A program made the position numbers and the translations under genes. The notes below the pieces were generated by a model. That model was not told the origin of the DNA, ran no database searches, and saw only the letters and a program-made list of their open reading frames with translations. A DNA stretch of 64,000 bases from Pyrenophora tritici-repentis (lineage: Eukaryota > Ascomycota > Dothideomycetes > Pleosporales > Pleosporaceae), in NCBI RefSeq assembly GCF_003171515.1, contig NC_089395.1:2108001-2172000 (forward strand). Direction: 5' to 3'. The stretch's first letter is position 1. Each line of letters opens with the position of its first letter. Shown in pieces: positions 12,601 to 23,147 of this stretch.

Positions 12601-13103
12601 CTCACTCTGCTGAGTTTACCGCCAACCTTACTGAGGAAGTCTGGGCCGTCATGGACGGTCGCATGACTCCTTCTGGTCACAACTGGGTGCAAGGTCAGGG
12701 TGCCGGACCCCGTCTTGCCAAGGATGATGGTGAAGAAGAAGAAAAGGTATGTCCCCCTCACTCTACATTAATGCAAGCACGTACTGACCTCACTGCAGTT
12801 CGACGCCATGGGTTCGCATTCCCCGTTTTCTAGGCTTTCCTGTTCATTTTACACCATTCCCGACCATCCCTGGTCACCCCCAAACCTCCACGGACCCAGA
12901 AATCCATTCTGAGGCACCACCTTTTCCCGACCCTTTCTCAGCCACACTGTACGCGTAAACATGCTAACAAACTGATAGGTAACAAGATTGCTAGCCAGAA
13001 GAAGAAGGCCAAGCTCACCTCATCCGAGATGCGCAAGAAGAAGAAGGACCGCATGGCCCGCCGCAAGCGTGGTGAGGAGGTCTTCTCCGACGAGGACGAG
13101 TAA
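9633..13103 (+). CDS. TEF3: Translation elongation factor 3 (EF-3, ABC-F ATPase)
   Basis: Four exons: 9633-9817, 9875-12746, 12799-12811 and 12979-13103, giving 1064 aa with agreeing phases. EF-3 is the fungal ribosome-bound ATPase that helps release deacylated tRNA from the E site during elongation. The N-terminal about 320 residues are HEAT repeats, followed by a four-helix region. ABC domain 1 has Walker [10 protein letters not shown] near residue 479, signature [10 protein letters not shown] near 565 and Walker [13 protein letters not shown] near 585. ABC domain 2 has GPNGAGKST near 722, an inserted chromodomain-like segment, LSGGQRVKV near 918 and [12 protein letters not shown] near 939. 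The tail is Lys/Arg-rich and ends in an acidic stretch, as in other EF-3 proteins. The third exon is only 13 nt. The third intron (167 bp) has a GCTAAC branch site. Codon use is strongly biased to C-ending codons, as in highly expressed genes. Confidence 0.97.
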
Positions 13104-16100
13104 ACGCATCGCCATCGTCGAAAAGTTGTTTTCTTTCATCGGTCTTCCGGTTTACGAGGGTTTATGGTGCATGTCGACAAGATGTCGGCCTTTCATGACA
13201 TAATGCAGTAGTGTTTACGGTTCATGGTTCATGCCCGGCGTCTGGATATCAAAACCTTCCCCCTTGCATCTTTGCGGATTCATCCCCCCGTAGAAGATAG
13301 AAATAGATTCCCATGATACTTCATCTTGTTTGCCTTGCGCGCTTTGTAGTGACTCCATCGCAATACCGTCGTTCGTTCTGAGACTGCTGGATGTATACGT
13401 GAGCTCATGACGACTCCACATGAGAGAAAGGAGCTGCATATATTCTTCCGGCCTTTGCATTTCTTTCATACTTTTAGGGCAGAGAAGAACAGGCTTTTCT
13501 GCCTTAGTGTTGCAGGTCAGATGTAGTCGGATGTGCATGTATGTAGAGGTGAACATACTTCACAAATGTAATTTAAATATTTTTCCGTCTAGAGAGAAGT
13601 TGTATATTTCTACATCTCTACGCAGCGAAGGGGCGTATTCTACACGTATATAGGTACTGCACCTCTACTCCGTTTGCAAAGCACCATGACGTCCGGAGGC
13701 GTCATAGGCTTGCATTCTCCCGGCCTTTTCTTTTCCACTTGGATGTTCGAGTTTCAAAACCTCGGTGTTCTCTTCTCACGCTCTCATATATCTAGTCAAG
13801 AAAATTGTAAATCGAGCTGAACAGTGCGTGCGCCTGCAGCTCTAGACCGCTTACTAGACTTCTATCCTCGTACCCTTTCGCCTTATTCAGGACTCCCGTC
13901 TTCATGCCCTTTTACTTGTAGAGCTGGTCTCATTTCTGCGCTGTTGAGAAAGTTGTGCTTCTAGTAATAGCGGACCTTAAGTTATAGGTTTCGCCTTTGT
14001 TGCCCTCTTTCGTCTGAAATTTCAGTTATAGGTTAGGTAGTTACGCCGCGTAGCGTTGTAGGCCATTCTCCCGGCTCTTTCAGAAGTATATTTATGTTTA
14101 GGGTGCTGATGATGCGTGCGATAAAAGCAGTGCTGCGGTCTTTACGATATAGCGAAATTCCTGCTAGCTCCTTTCTCATCTACATTTTCGAGAAGATACT
14201 TGTATCGGGGGTATTGTCTGTGCGCTCAGTAATAGCTATGCCACGCGTGTCGCAAGGGGCAGGTCTGTTGCAACAGATTAGGTGTGGGCGTGCGATTAGA
14301 AGGCGTTGGAATGTAGATCTTCGACAAAATAGCATGTCTCGGTTAAGGTCTTAATCCCTTGCTACACAGTGATGGGAGCAGCAAGGCTGACAGCGGTGGT
14401 AGCGGCTATGTGAACTTCAAGTGGTTTGTCCGAATGCTCGTGTAGTGTAGGTACTGGTATTGCCGCCGCCGCCACGGAGACCACTTCGTGTGCATGATCG
14501 AGAAGCAAGAGAAACTGGGGACAGAGGTCAAGCCGGGAAGCAGAGGAATCGCAGGTTTGAGAGGAGTCACAGTTTAAGAGGAACCGCGGGTTTGCCCGTT
14601 TTTCTGAGGGGTATTAGCCTTTATGCAGATGAATTTGATAAGAGTATACTCGAAAGTGCTTAGGTTAGCATCGAAGACACAGGGTCGACGAAGTTCCCGC
14701 CCAGACCGACGCGGAGGATGAGCATTCCCGGGCATGTTCTTTAAAGAGCTTGTCTCCCCTTAAACGTCTATCACCAGATGTTTAAGACGCCCGCGCTTGG
14801 ACGGCGGAGAGTCAAGGTGGTCACGTTTGCTTAGGCTTAGTGGTGTTACATCGTTAACGGTGTTTCGTTAACAAGTGAATTGCTACATGCTAGACAGCTA
14901 CATAGTAGGTTGCGCGAGAAAACATTAGGGATGAAAACAGGTTTGCGCAGTCACCTATCGAAAGAAGACAACATCATGAAGAACTCCTCGGTTTGTCGCG
15001 GTGCTTGGTGAAAATCAAGGCACTCAAACATCTATCCACGCCCTTGTGACCGGTATCTTCAACACCCACCGGCTTGGTTAGTTACCAGGATATTTTATCG
15101 CACGGGCTTTCTGTGTTTCTTCCTTCGCGCATAGGTTGATGCCCACCACTTCGGAGTCTTTGATTTCGTCAAGAGCGGATAGTGTTGACAAGGCCACGAT
15201 TAGTCCATCATAGAGCCAGGAGCTACTCGCTGTGTGCATGCTTAGGAAAAACAACCCCTCTTTGATATCCATGTATGTAGGGAGTAGCATGTGCTAGGGG
15301 TCTTGCGGTGCATGTGCTAGCCAATGATGCGTAGACTACTGGGTGTGACACGCTATAGGTAGCTTATTGATCTTCTAACCTGGAACCTTACGCTCCAGGT
15401 TTCCTAGACCAGGAGAGGCAGGTAATGTAAATTGCTGTCCGCCTTTTTGACGAAATCAAAGACTCCGAAGTGGTGGGCATCAACCTGTGCGCGAAGGAAG
15501 AAACACAGAAAGCATGAAATGCTCACTTTGGTGTATACTACAGACCCTGATAGCTCATGAAAGTAGACGGGGGCAAAGACACAGGCCAGAGTAAAAAAAC
15601 TCAGGATACACCGGTGAACACGATTATAACGCTAAGGCCTTCGATTACAAGCCACATCAAGTGCAGGCCAACTAATCAAATGATGTCAGTCATGGATAAC
15701 TAACTGGTTAATCGAGATCTTCGCTCGGAGACCGAGGTTTGTGAAGTGGAGTATCGGTGACACCGCGACGTGGATGGCGTTCGACGGACCTGCACTTAGC
15801 GGGTGTGAGTAAAGTGGGGCCGCTGGGTGTCCCGATCTTGTGCTAAGCTTGTCGGAAACTCAACACACCTCTGATCGCATGTGCCTCCTCCCAGGCGTGC
15901 TTGCGGCGTTTCGCGGCTTGATGGCTTCGTGGATGCGCAACCAGCTCAGGCAGATTGCTTGTACCTCGCTGTATCCAACAACACCCTTCGATCTGTGGAT
16001 ACCCAGTCTCACAGCGGCAGGTACATAGTGACACGGTATTTGCAGATTTTCTATGCACAGCGTCTGGTCGCGCAGATAACAGAGTCATGGGCAAGCAAAT

Positions 16101-16682
16101 TTTGAGAATTGTCGATGAGGTGCGTGGCTGCATGAGATGAAAGCAAGACAGAAGGCACTCAGGGGTGTGAGCCATGTCAAACCTGGGCAGTGCCTGCGCT
16201 CTGTTCTCCCGCAAAAGCACATCTGAACCACCACTTCTCAAGCTTCACCAAGCTTCTACAGTGGCCGCAAAAACGTGAAAAAAGAAGTCTCTGTCGTCAT
16301 TAGACCCGCTAAATAGAAACAAGATCGAGACGATTCCAATCGTTAGCTCCTCCGATCCACACATTAATCTGCCTCTCGAGCCCCGACCGGGCTCAACGAT
16401 ACCAGTGTTTCGCAGGATCTGACCTAGGATCGTCGAGGACCCCGATTGTAGTGTCCAATCTGTTTATCATGCGAGGTTGAGATAGCTGATCGGCATTCTG
16501 CTAAGACGTAGCTGGAGATCACCTCACTCGGCGATTGTATCGTCATTGGGGTAGTGCTACCCCAGGTCGTACTAGCATGATACGAAAACCCTTTTTGTTT
16601 CGGAGGAAAATGTTTCTCTGTCCTATATTTTCCCTTCTCTGCGTGGAGTGGAAATACGAGTGATATAGCTAATACAACAACC
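13104..16682. other. 3.6 kb gene-poor region
   Basis: I recognise no gene or RNA. The first few hundred bases are the 3' flank of EF-3. The only structure I could support is the 67-bp inverted repeat at 15106-15513, listed separately. The last about 400 bases are upstream of the MFS gene. Confidence 0.5.
15106..15513. repeat. 67-bp inverted repeat with 274-bp spacer
   Basis: The arm at 15106-15172 is the reverse complement of 15447-15513 with a single mismatch seen (T/C in the GCGCA[T/C]AGG part). Read toward the spacer ends, both arms contain the same coding-like stretch (DEIKDSEVVGINLCAKEE). It may be a duplicated gene fragment or the ends of a decayed element. The spacer has no recognisable content. 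Confidence 0.8.
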
Positions 16683-18299
16683 ATGCAGCAATCGTGGTCA
16701 GAAAGCAGTGCAGCGTCGACGCGACCACCAAGTCCTGCAGAAGCGGAAAAGTCAAGCGATAGAAGTCGTCAACCGTCAGATTCGAAGTCAGACTCAGACC
16801 CAGAGAAAGGATTGCAATCCCCAGCCCACGATACAGCGCCAAACTCACCCGTTCCCTCTCCACAAGATCGTCCTACATCTCTCGATTGGGATGGCCCGGA
16901 CGACCCTCTCAACCCTCACAACTGGAGTTTAACACGGAAATGGTATCAAACATTTACAATCAGCGGCATCGCGCTTGTAGGAACCTTTGCCTCATCCGTA
17001 TTTACACCAGCTATCGAACAAGCCGCCGCTGAGCTCAACTCCACACGTCTAATAGCAACACTCGCATACTCAATCTACGTCCTGGGCCTCGCTTTCGGCT
17101 GTCCCTTTGCCGCACCACTCAGCGAGACATTCGGTCGACGACCCGTCATCTTCATCAGCCTCCCAATCTTCTCACTCTTCATCCTCGGCACCGGCTTCGC
17201 GCAAAGCATATCATCCCTAGTTGTCCTTCGATTCTTCGCCGGCTTCTTCGCATCTCCAAGCCTAAGCATGGGCTCTGGAACTCTGAGCGACATCTGGCCA
17301 CCGGAGAAACGCTCAGGACCAATGTCTCTCTACGTAGCAACACCTTTCTTCGGCCCAGCCTTAGGACCTATCCTCGGCGCCATCGTAACACAAGCTCGCG
17401 GCTGGCGCTGGACCGCCTGGCTAATCCTCTTCTTCACCGTTGTCCTCGTCCTCGCACCCGCGCCCTTTTTCGTAGAATCCTTCAAACCCGTCCTCCTCCG
17501 CAAGCGCGCAAAACAGCGTAACCTGCCTCTCCCTCTCCTCCCAACAGAAGGCATGTCATGGCCCAAGGTTATTCATACGTACGCCACCAGAACACTCACT
17601 CGACCCATGCACATGCTGTTCACCGAACCCATTGTCGCAACCTTCAACACATATAGTGCCTTCAACTTTGGCGTTCTGTACGCCTTCTTCGCCGCATTTC
17701 CCTATGTGTTTGAGAGAGAATACGGTTTCGATAGTATATCCACTGGTCTGACATTCCTCGGTCTGGGCGTCGGTGTTCTCATCGCGTCTGTTGGTATCGT
17801 TTCTTTTACCAAACTCTACTACATCCCTCGAGTGCGCAAAGCCGTTGTGGAGAAGCAGCCACCCCCGCCTTTCGCTACTTCCAAACTGAAACCAGAGAAG
17901 CGACTTCCCCTGGCAATGGCAGGAGGGCCTATTCTGACGATTGGGCTTTTTCTCTTTGGTTGGTCTGCTGCGTATCGTGTACATTGGATTGTACCGACAA
18001 TTGCGGAGGCGCTGTTTGGTTTGGGCAATATGCTTGTTTTCATGGCCTGTATGATGTATATCACGGACACATATGGGCCGCTGTATAGTGCCAGTGCCAT
18101 GGCTTCGAATGCGATTTTGAGGTATGTGTTGGGTGCTTTCTTCCCTTTATTTGCGGTACAGATGTTCCAGCATCTGGGCACACAGTGGGCATGTACTTTA
18201 CTGGGGTGTTTGAGCGTTCTGGGGGCATGTATCCCGTTTGTGCTAGTCAAGTACGGAGAAGCGTTAAGAAGCCGGAGCGGGTACAAGCGGAATGGATGA
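16683..18299 (+). CDS. MFS multidrug/polyamine-type transporter (DHA1)
   Basis: Single-exon gene, 538 aa. The first about 85 residues are a hydrophilic, Ser/Pro-rich cytoplasmic tail. The motif DWDGPDDPLNPHNWS just before the first membrane helix is typical of fungal DHA1 carriers of the Flu1/Tpo group. About 12 hydrophobic helices follow, with the MFS loop motif in the form APLSETFGRRPVIF between helices 2 and 3 (near residue 140). A longer central loop near residues 270-310 is basic (KRAKQRN). These are proton-coupled exporters of drugs, polyamines or toxins in the plasma membrane; the substrate cannot be read from the sequence. It stands alone, with no biosynthetic genes beside it. Confidence 0.9.
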   Translation: MQQSWSESSAASTRPPSPAEAEKSSDRSRQPSDSKSDSDPEKGLQSPAHDTAPNSPVPSPQDRPTSLDWDGPDDPLNPHNWSLTRKWYQTFTISGIALVGTFASSVFTPAIEQAAAELNSTRLIATLAYSIYVLGLAFGCPFAAPLSETFGRRPVIFISLPIFSLFILGTGFAQSISSLVVLRFFAGFFASPSLSMGSGTLSDIWPPEKRSGPMSLYVATPFFGPALGPILGAIVTQARGWRWTAWLILFFTVVLVLAPAPFFVESFKPVLLRKRAKQRNLPLPLLPTEGMSWPKVIHTYATRTLTRPMHMLFTEPIVATFNTYSAFNFGVLYAFFAAFPYVFEREYGFDSISTGLTFLGLGVGVLIASVGIVSFTKLYYIPRVRKAVVEKQPPPPFATSKLKPEKRLPLAMAGGPILTIGLFLFGWSAAYRVHWIVPTIAEALFGLGNMLVFMACMMYITDTYGPLYSASAMASNAILRYVLGAFFPLFAVQMFQHLGTQWACTLLGCLSVLGACIPFVLVKYGEALRSRSGYKRNG

Positions 18300-18470
18300 G
18301 TAGTACATAATGTTAATATTAGGTAGAAAGAACTTTCGTCTCGTACTATGAACTTGCTAGTGACTTGAAAACCCCCTTACACCTTCCTGATCCTCGCTTA
18401 CTTCCTATCTATAATCCCAAAAGCAAAAAATAAAGCCTCAAAAGCAAAAAGAAAAGGCAAAAATATATAT

Positions 18471-18619
18471 TGACACGAGTGGGGTTCGAACCTGATACCG
18501 CCGTTAGCATAGTTTCCACAGGATAGAGGTTGCAGAAGATACATACCCACGCACATTACTGTAGTAGAGATCTAAGCAAAGCTTAAATCTACCGCCTTAG
18601 ACCACTCGGCCATCGTGTC
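18471..18619 (-). tRNA. tRNA-Leu (UAA) with two introns, one mRNA-like
   Basis: The acceptor stem GACACGA (18619-18613) pairs with TCGTGTC (18478-18472), with A at the discriminator position (18471). The D stem is GCC/GGC. The anticodon stem GTAGA/TCTAC encloses TTTAAG..C, so the anticodon is UAA. A canonical 12-nt intron follows position 37 (about 18570-18581) and contains GCTTA, which can pair with the anticodon region. The long variable arm is 13 nt with an ACA/TGT stem, as in class II tRNA-Leu. The T arm is interrupted by 55 bp (18492-18546). Without it the T stem is GTGGG/CCCAC around TTCGAAC. The mature length would be 82 nt. Runs of five T on the transcribed strand at 18463-18459 and 18450-18446 are Pol III terminators. 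The A box (TGGCCGAGTGG) and B box (GGTTCGAACC) are both present. It could also be a gene inactivated by the insertion. Confidence 0.85.
18492..18546 (-). other. Spliceosomal-type intron inside the tRNA-Leu T arm
   Basis: Read on the minus strand this 55-nt segment begins GTATGT, has TGCTAAC with its branch A 12 nt from the end, and ends TATCAG. The same donor and branch forms are used by protein-coding introns in this window (GTATGT in EF-3, ATP9 and the beta-propeller gene; CTAAC in SRP68 and the GATA gene). Its length is also typical. Its exact removal joins GTGG to GTTCGAACCCCAC and rebuilds a perfect T arm. Splicing is inferred, not shown. Confidence 0.75.
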
Positions 18620-19313
18620 GCAGCTTTTTTAGGAGAAGTGAATAATTTTTTGGACTACGGGAATTATAACTGCAACAGAAAGCAAAAACAAGCGTTCTGG
18701 TGGAGTTGGGGACCGAATAGAGGTGAAATGGGCTGTGTGGGCGGATTCGCGAGTTTTGGAATATGTTGGGTGAGGTGCGGGGTCGGAATGGCGGGGAGGG
18801 GTCCGTTGACGTATGCTGATTACTGGATTCTTGGAACAACGGGAATGATAGTGTAATGTTTTGCCCTACATAGTATAACTTACTCGAACACTGGCAAACC
18901 CTATAGATTAGGAAAATGTAGTTTTAGACCAAACGGTCTTGTGAGAGAAAAAAAATCGGGATTTATACTCAACGACTATGATACGCATACTTTAACACGA
19001 TTTTCACCAAAAAACATTAAACATTTTACCCGATTCAACACGCTTGTTACCAAACCATTGAACAGTTCACTCGGTTACGCAATATCAAGGTTTGTGAGAC
19101 AAGTATCTCGATCTAGTCAAAGAGCTCGTAAACAGCGCGTGTCGGACATATACACAAGACCTCATACCAAGAAAATTTTCTTGTATTACAATTCCAATCT
19201 GTTATATACACTTGAATCGTATTAACAATACATACAAACTCCCTCAACCTGATAAACCAAAAACCTAAATGCTCAATTTCCAACATCGCCACTCCTCATA
19301 TCATCACATCAAC
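18620..19313. other. AT-rich intergenic region
   Basis: It lies between the tRNA 5' flank and the 3' end of the repeat precursor gene. There is one open frame of about 90 codons on the plus strand (18941-19225), but it is AT-rich and without any motif, so I do not call it. Confidence 0.4.
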
Positions 19314-19989
19314 CTATGCAGTCCATCGCTGACCAAGAGTCTTGGCTGCCGCCGCATCATCCGGGTTGTTTGCCGCGAGCGCAGCAAGAATGCTGTTAAG
19401 GTCATCCTGAGGAGCACGCTTCATGTTGCTCAGGAGCTTAGCTGCCGCCGCGTCGTCGGGGTTGTTTGCGGCAAGCGCAGCAAGAATGGATGTAACGTCA
19501 TCCTGGCGCTTCATGTTGCTTAGGAGCTTCGCTGCGGCCGCGTCGTCTGGGTTGTTGGCGGCGAGGGCGGCGAGAATGCTGGTGACGTCGTCCTGGCGCT
19601 TCATGTTGCTAAGGAGTTTTGCTGCTGCTGCGTCGTCGGGGTTGTTTGCTGCAAGGGCGGCGAGGATGGATGTTACATCGTCCTGGCGCTTCATGTTGCT
19701 CAATAGCTTAGCGGCAGCAGCGTCGTCTGGGTTGTTCGCCGCGAGAGCAGCGAGGATGCTGGTGACGTCGTCTTGGGGAGCACGCTTCATGTTGCTCAGA
19801 AGCTTAGCAGCAGCCGCATCATCGGGGTTGTTAGCGGCGAGGGCAGCAAGGATGCTGGTGACATCGTCCTGGCGCTTGACTACTATGTGTTAGAGTTGTT
19901 GGTAGATACAAAATATCAAAAGACTTACCAGCTGAAGAAAAGACAGCGCCCGAGAAAGCGGCAACGGCGACGAAAGCTGTGAAACGCAT
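19314..19989 (-). CDS. Secreted precursor of Kex2-processed repeat peptides
   Basis: Two exons, 19989-19929 and 19879-19314, joined across a 49-bp intron (GTAAGT...TAG), giving 208 aa. Exon 1 is a signal peptide (MRFTAFVAVAAFSGAVFSSA). Then VKR leads into six repeats, each with the core SILAALAANNPDDAAAAK. Repeats 1-5 end in LLSNMKR, and the last ends in TLGQRWTA at the stop. Repeats 2 and 6 begin Ala-Pro-Gln; the others begin Gln. Every unit is thus preceded by Lys-Arg, the cleavage site of Kex2 in the Golgi, as in fungal pheromone precursors, KEP proteins and ustiloxin-type RiPP precursors. Cleavage would release several copies of a 28-30 residue, Ala-rich, Cys-free peptide, probably helical. 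There is no Tyr/Phe core, and no UstY-like gene is nearby, so a cyclic RiPP of the ustiloxin type is unlikely. The function is unknown: an effector, signal or surface peptide are all possible. Confidence 0.85.
19323..19878 (-). repeat. Tandem repeat, six coding units of about 90-96 bp
   Basis: Six head-to-tail units inside the precursor gene. The units differ at many third codon positions (for example the Ala-Ala-Ala-Ala block uses different GCN codons in each copy) while the encoded residues are almost unchanged. Confidence 0.9.
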
Positions 19990-21353
19990 GTTTGCTGTGG
20001 TTTAATAGTACTTGAGTGAAGTAAAGGGTATAAAATAGAAGTGACCGGCACGGTTGTTAGAAGATGATTGTATGGAATGGTTGTGATGATCATTCAACTA
20101 AAGGAATACTGAGAGATATATACCAAAATATCAACCAGCATGTTCAGCGAGACATGAGAGTCGTGCCGGTATTGGCTGAGCCCATCGCCAAAACCGATTG
20201 TAGTTTCACGGCGCTGCGACGACCCGAACATGAACCCTCAATTCTACCACTCGAAAGCACCAAAGGTTCCGCAGTTGACAGGGACTTCATGCATGTTTGG
20301 TTTCTGGTCGCTGTGTGGACAATGTTCGCACGTTATGTTTCGGGAATAGCTTCACCATACTGACCAAACGCGCATCTGAAACATCACAACCTCGACCCAC
20401 ATGATTGCGCAGCGAGTTTTGCTTATTCTGTGACCATGTCGCGCATCTCAGAGACTCAGCGTGGTGCTCCAAACAAGAGTCAAATCAATGCTTGCAAGAG
20501 GTGATGCAGGACCGATCGATCCGCCCCTGCAGAGCCGGAATGGTTGTTCCCTCGAGTACATCACGTACTTATGTACTGAACTCAAGAATTCATGTCCTTC
20601 GCTTTGTATGACGTGGTGTCGGGGCAAGCGGGTTGTCGTGGTAGAGTCGGCGTCGCATTGCATCTCCAAGGCGCTCATTCGAGAAGCGAGCAGAGGCTCG
20701 CGCACGATGTCGATTACAGGCTAATACTAGTTCCCTAAACATGGTCAGTATGTTTCGAGATATGGTACAGCTAGACCAACTGTTGTGTCAATACCCATCA
20801 ACCCCCACCATACACCACGACGACATCGAGCAAGTCTTCCAAACTCATCTGAGCTTGGTACATAGCGTGGTGCATATTATGGTGCATAGCATGATGCATA
20901 GCAAGCACAACCAGCAACGACGTACTCATCCTGTATGAGGTGGGGTAGAAGCGCTGGCCACGAACTGAGGTTGAACGAAAAGCTTGGCGTGACCAAATCG
21001 CAATATCCGACAGCTCAGCTCATGACGGAACGCAGCACGGGCATTGGGAAGCTTCGGCATTGCTTCTTGGGTCCAATTGAGTGGATTGAGCTTAATATCA
21101 TTCATCCGCACATGTCATTACCGTAGCTAGAGCTTCCGCATGCTTTGATCAAGGAAAGCGAGCCGTGGTGGTAGCTTGCTCTTCAGATTGCTCGTCTAAA
21201 GTACATGTTTTACACAATCTGACCGGCCACTAGAGTAGGAAAGAGGTAGTAGTCGTCCCTATGCACACACCCATCCGCAAGAAAAGTTTTCCACCTTGCG
21301 GCACCCCCATACCAAAGACCCCAAATGTCCGGCAGTCAATGTAATGCACACAT
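19990..21353. other. Intergenic, no gene recognised
   Basis: The part near 19990 is the promoter side of the repeat precursor. The part near 21353 is the 3' flank of the ATP synthase gene. The short frames in between have no domain, and both strands are about equally open. Confidence 0.45.
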
Positions 21354-21842
<489 letters not shown>

Positions 21843-23147
21843 AGTGATGGTATTGACGGTCGGAGTGGAGATGAGTTGGAGATGAATTGGTCCTTCAATG
21901 GATGGGGAGTGGTGGGAGGAGGATGGAGGAGGTGGATGCAAAAACTCGCTGAAGGGTTGATTAGCTGCCAAGAGTCCGTGCGGGAGCTCATATCGGGTTA
22001 GCCTTGCCCGTTGACTCCCGAACATCACCTTGCCAACTGTCTTTCACCATGATTTGGGGGGATAGGATGGTCTTTGTGATAGTATGGGTGGTCCTGGAAG
22101 ATGATAGTAGATTTTGGGATGAATTTGGGGTCATTTCATCCCACAAACCCGCAATTACCGAGTATTGCATGAGCCCACACAACCGATTGAGGATAGCATT
22201 CTTCGGGAAGGTCACGTCCTAACAGATCAATTGGTACAAAGCCATTGAATTTATTCCTATGCTTTTTAGTAACATCGTAAGCATTGGTGTTGTTGTTGGA
22301 ATGGGCGATATCCAACATCTAGACCACCAGATAGAAGTCAAAACTACCCAGGTATTGCACCTCGCGACCCAATTGGTCTCAGAACGCAGTATATGTTCTA
22401 GACAATTGTTCTCATAACTGGTCTGTAGTTCATATTGCCTACAATTGCATCTCTCTGCCTTTTTCGGCTCAGTGAAAGTCCGCAACATTCGAAATACTTT
22501 CTACATTGCCTTTTCTGTACATAGACTGGCACCGATACCGGGAGATTTGCATCTGTTTCGATTGTGTCCAGCTAACAAACTCGCAATCATTCGACTGATT
22601 TGCTACACTTGACTACTTTACTAATCTTCACCTTCTATCTTGCAGCATTGGCTTCACGTCTCTTCATTGGACAGCAGATTACGAGCATCGGAATATACTA
22701 TCCTAGGTTATCAGACAATGTCCTCACACAATACTCAACACTATAGACCATATAAATCGTCAGGCAGATCATCGTTTCGACTCATTCCATTTGATCCAAC
22801 TAGCTAAACCCGACATTTAAACTTTTGGTAAACATAACCATAACCCTTTCCCTCACCACTCAACACCAACCCCGCCGCCCCCCCATCTATCCACCTGCAT
22901 CAAGACTTGGTATCGGAGCGAAAAGCAGGATTACAATACAGTCACCGCCGGAAGACGGCAGCGATACGAAGTGGTATTCAGACATTATGTGGTCAAAGCG
23001 ACCTAGAAGAGTTAGCGTCGACGCTCAACGCTCATGGAGAGCAGAAAAGACATGGATCGAGTGTCATCTCAGCCCAGTCGCATCAGAACCCCTTTCCCCG
23101 CGTACATGAAAAAGTCGTGATAGATACTAGAAATAAACGCCTCATGA
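21843..23147. other. Intergenic: ATP9 promoter and GATA gene 3' flank
   Basis: I see no gene, RNA or repeat. The first 100-200 bp upstream of ATP9 are rich in pyrimidines on the transcribed strand, as in its likely leader. Confidence 0.45.

Noticed and set aside
19423..19893. 156-codon plus-strand repeat protein (Ala/Ser/Arg-rich)
   Set aside because: It is the antisense shadow of the Kex2-site repeat precursor. The minus strand has the signal peptide, intron and Lys-Arg sites.
19314..19989. Ustiloxin/phomopsin-type RiPP cluster around the repeat precursor
   Set aside because: There is no UstY-like oxidase, tyrosinase or methyltransferase nearby, and the repeat has no Tyr/Phe core. The MFS gene about 1 kb away is not enough to claim a cluster.
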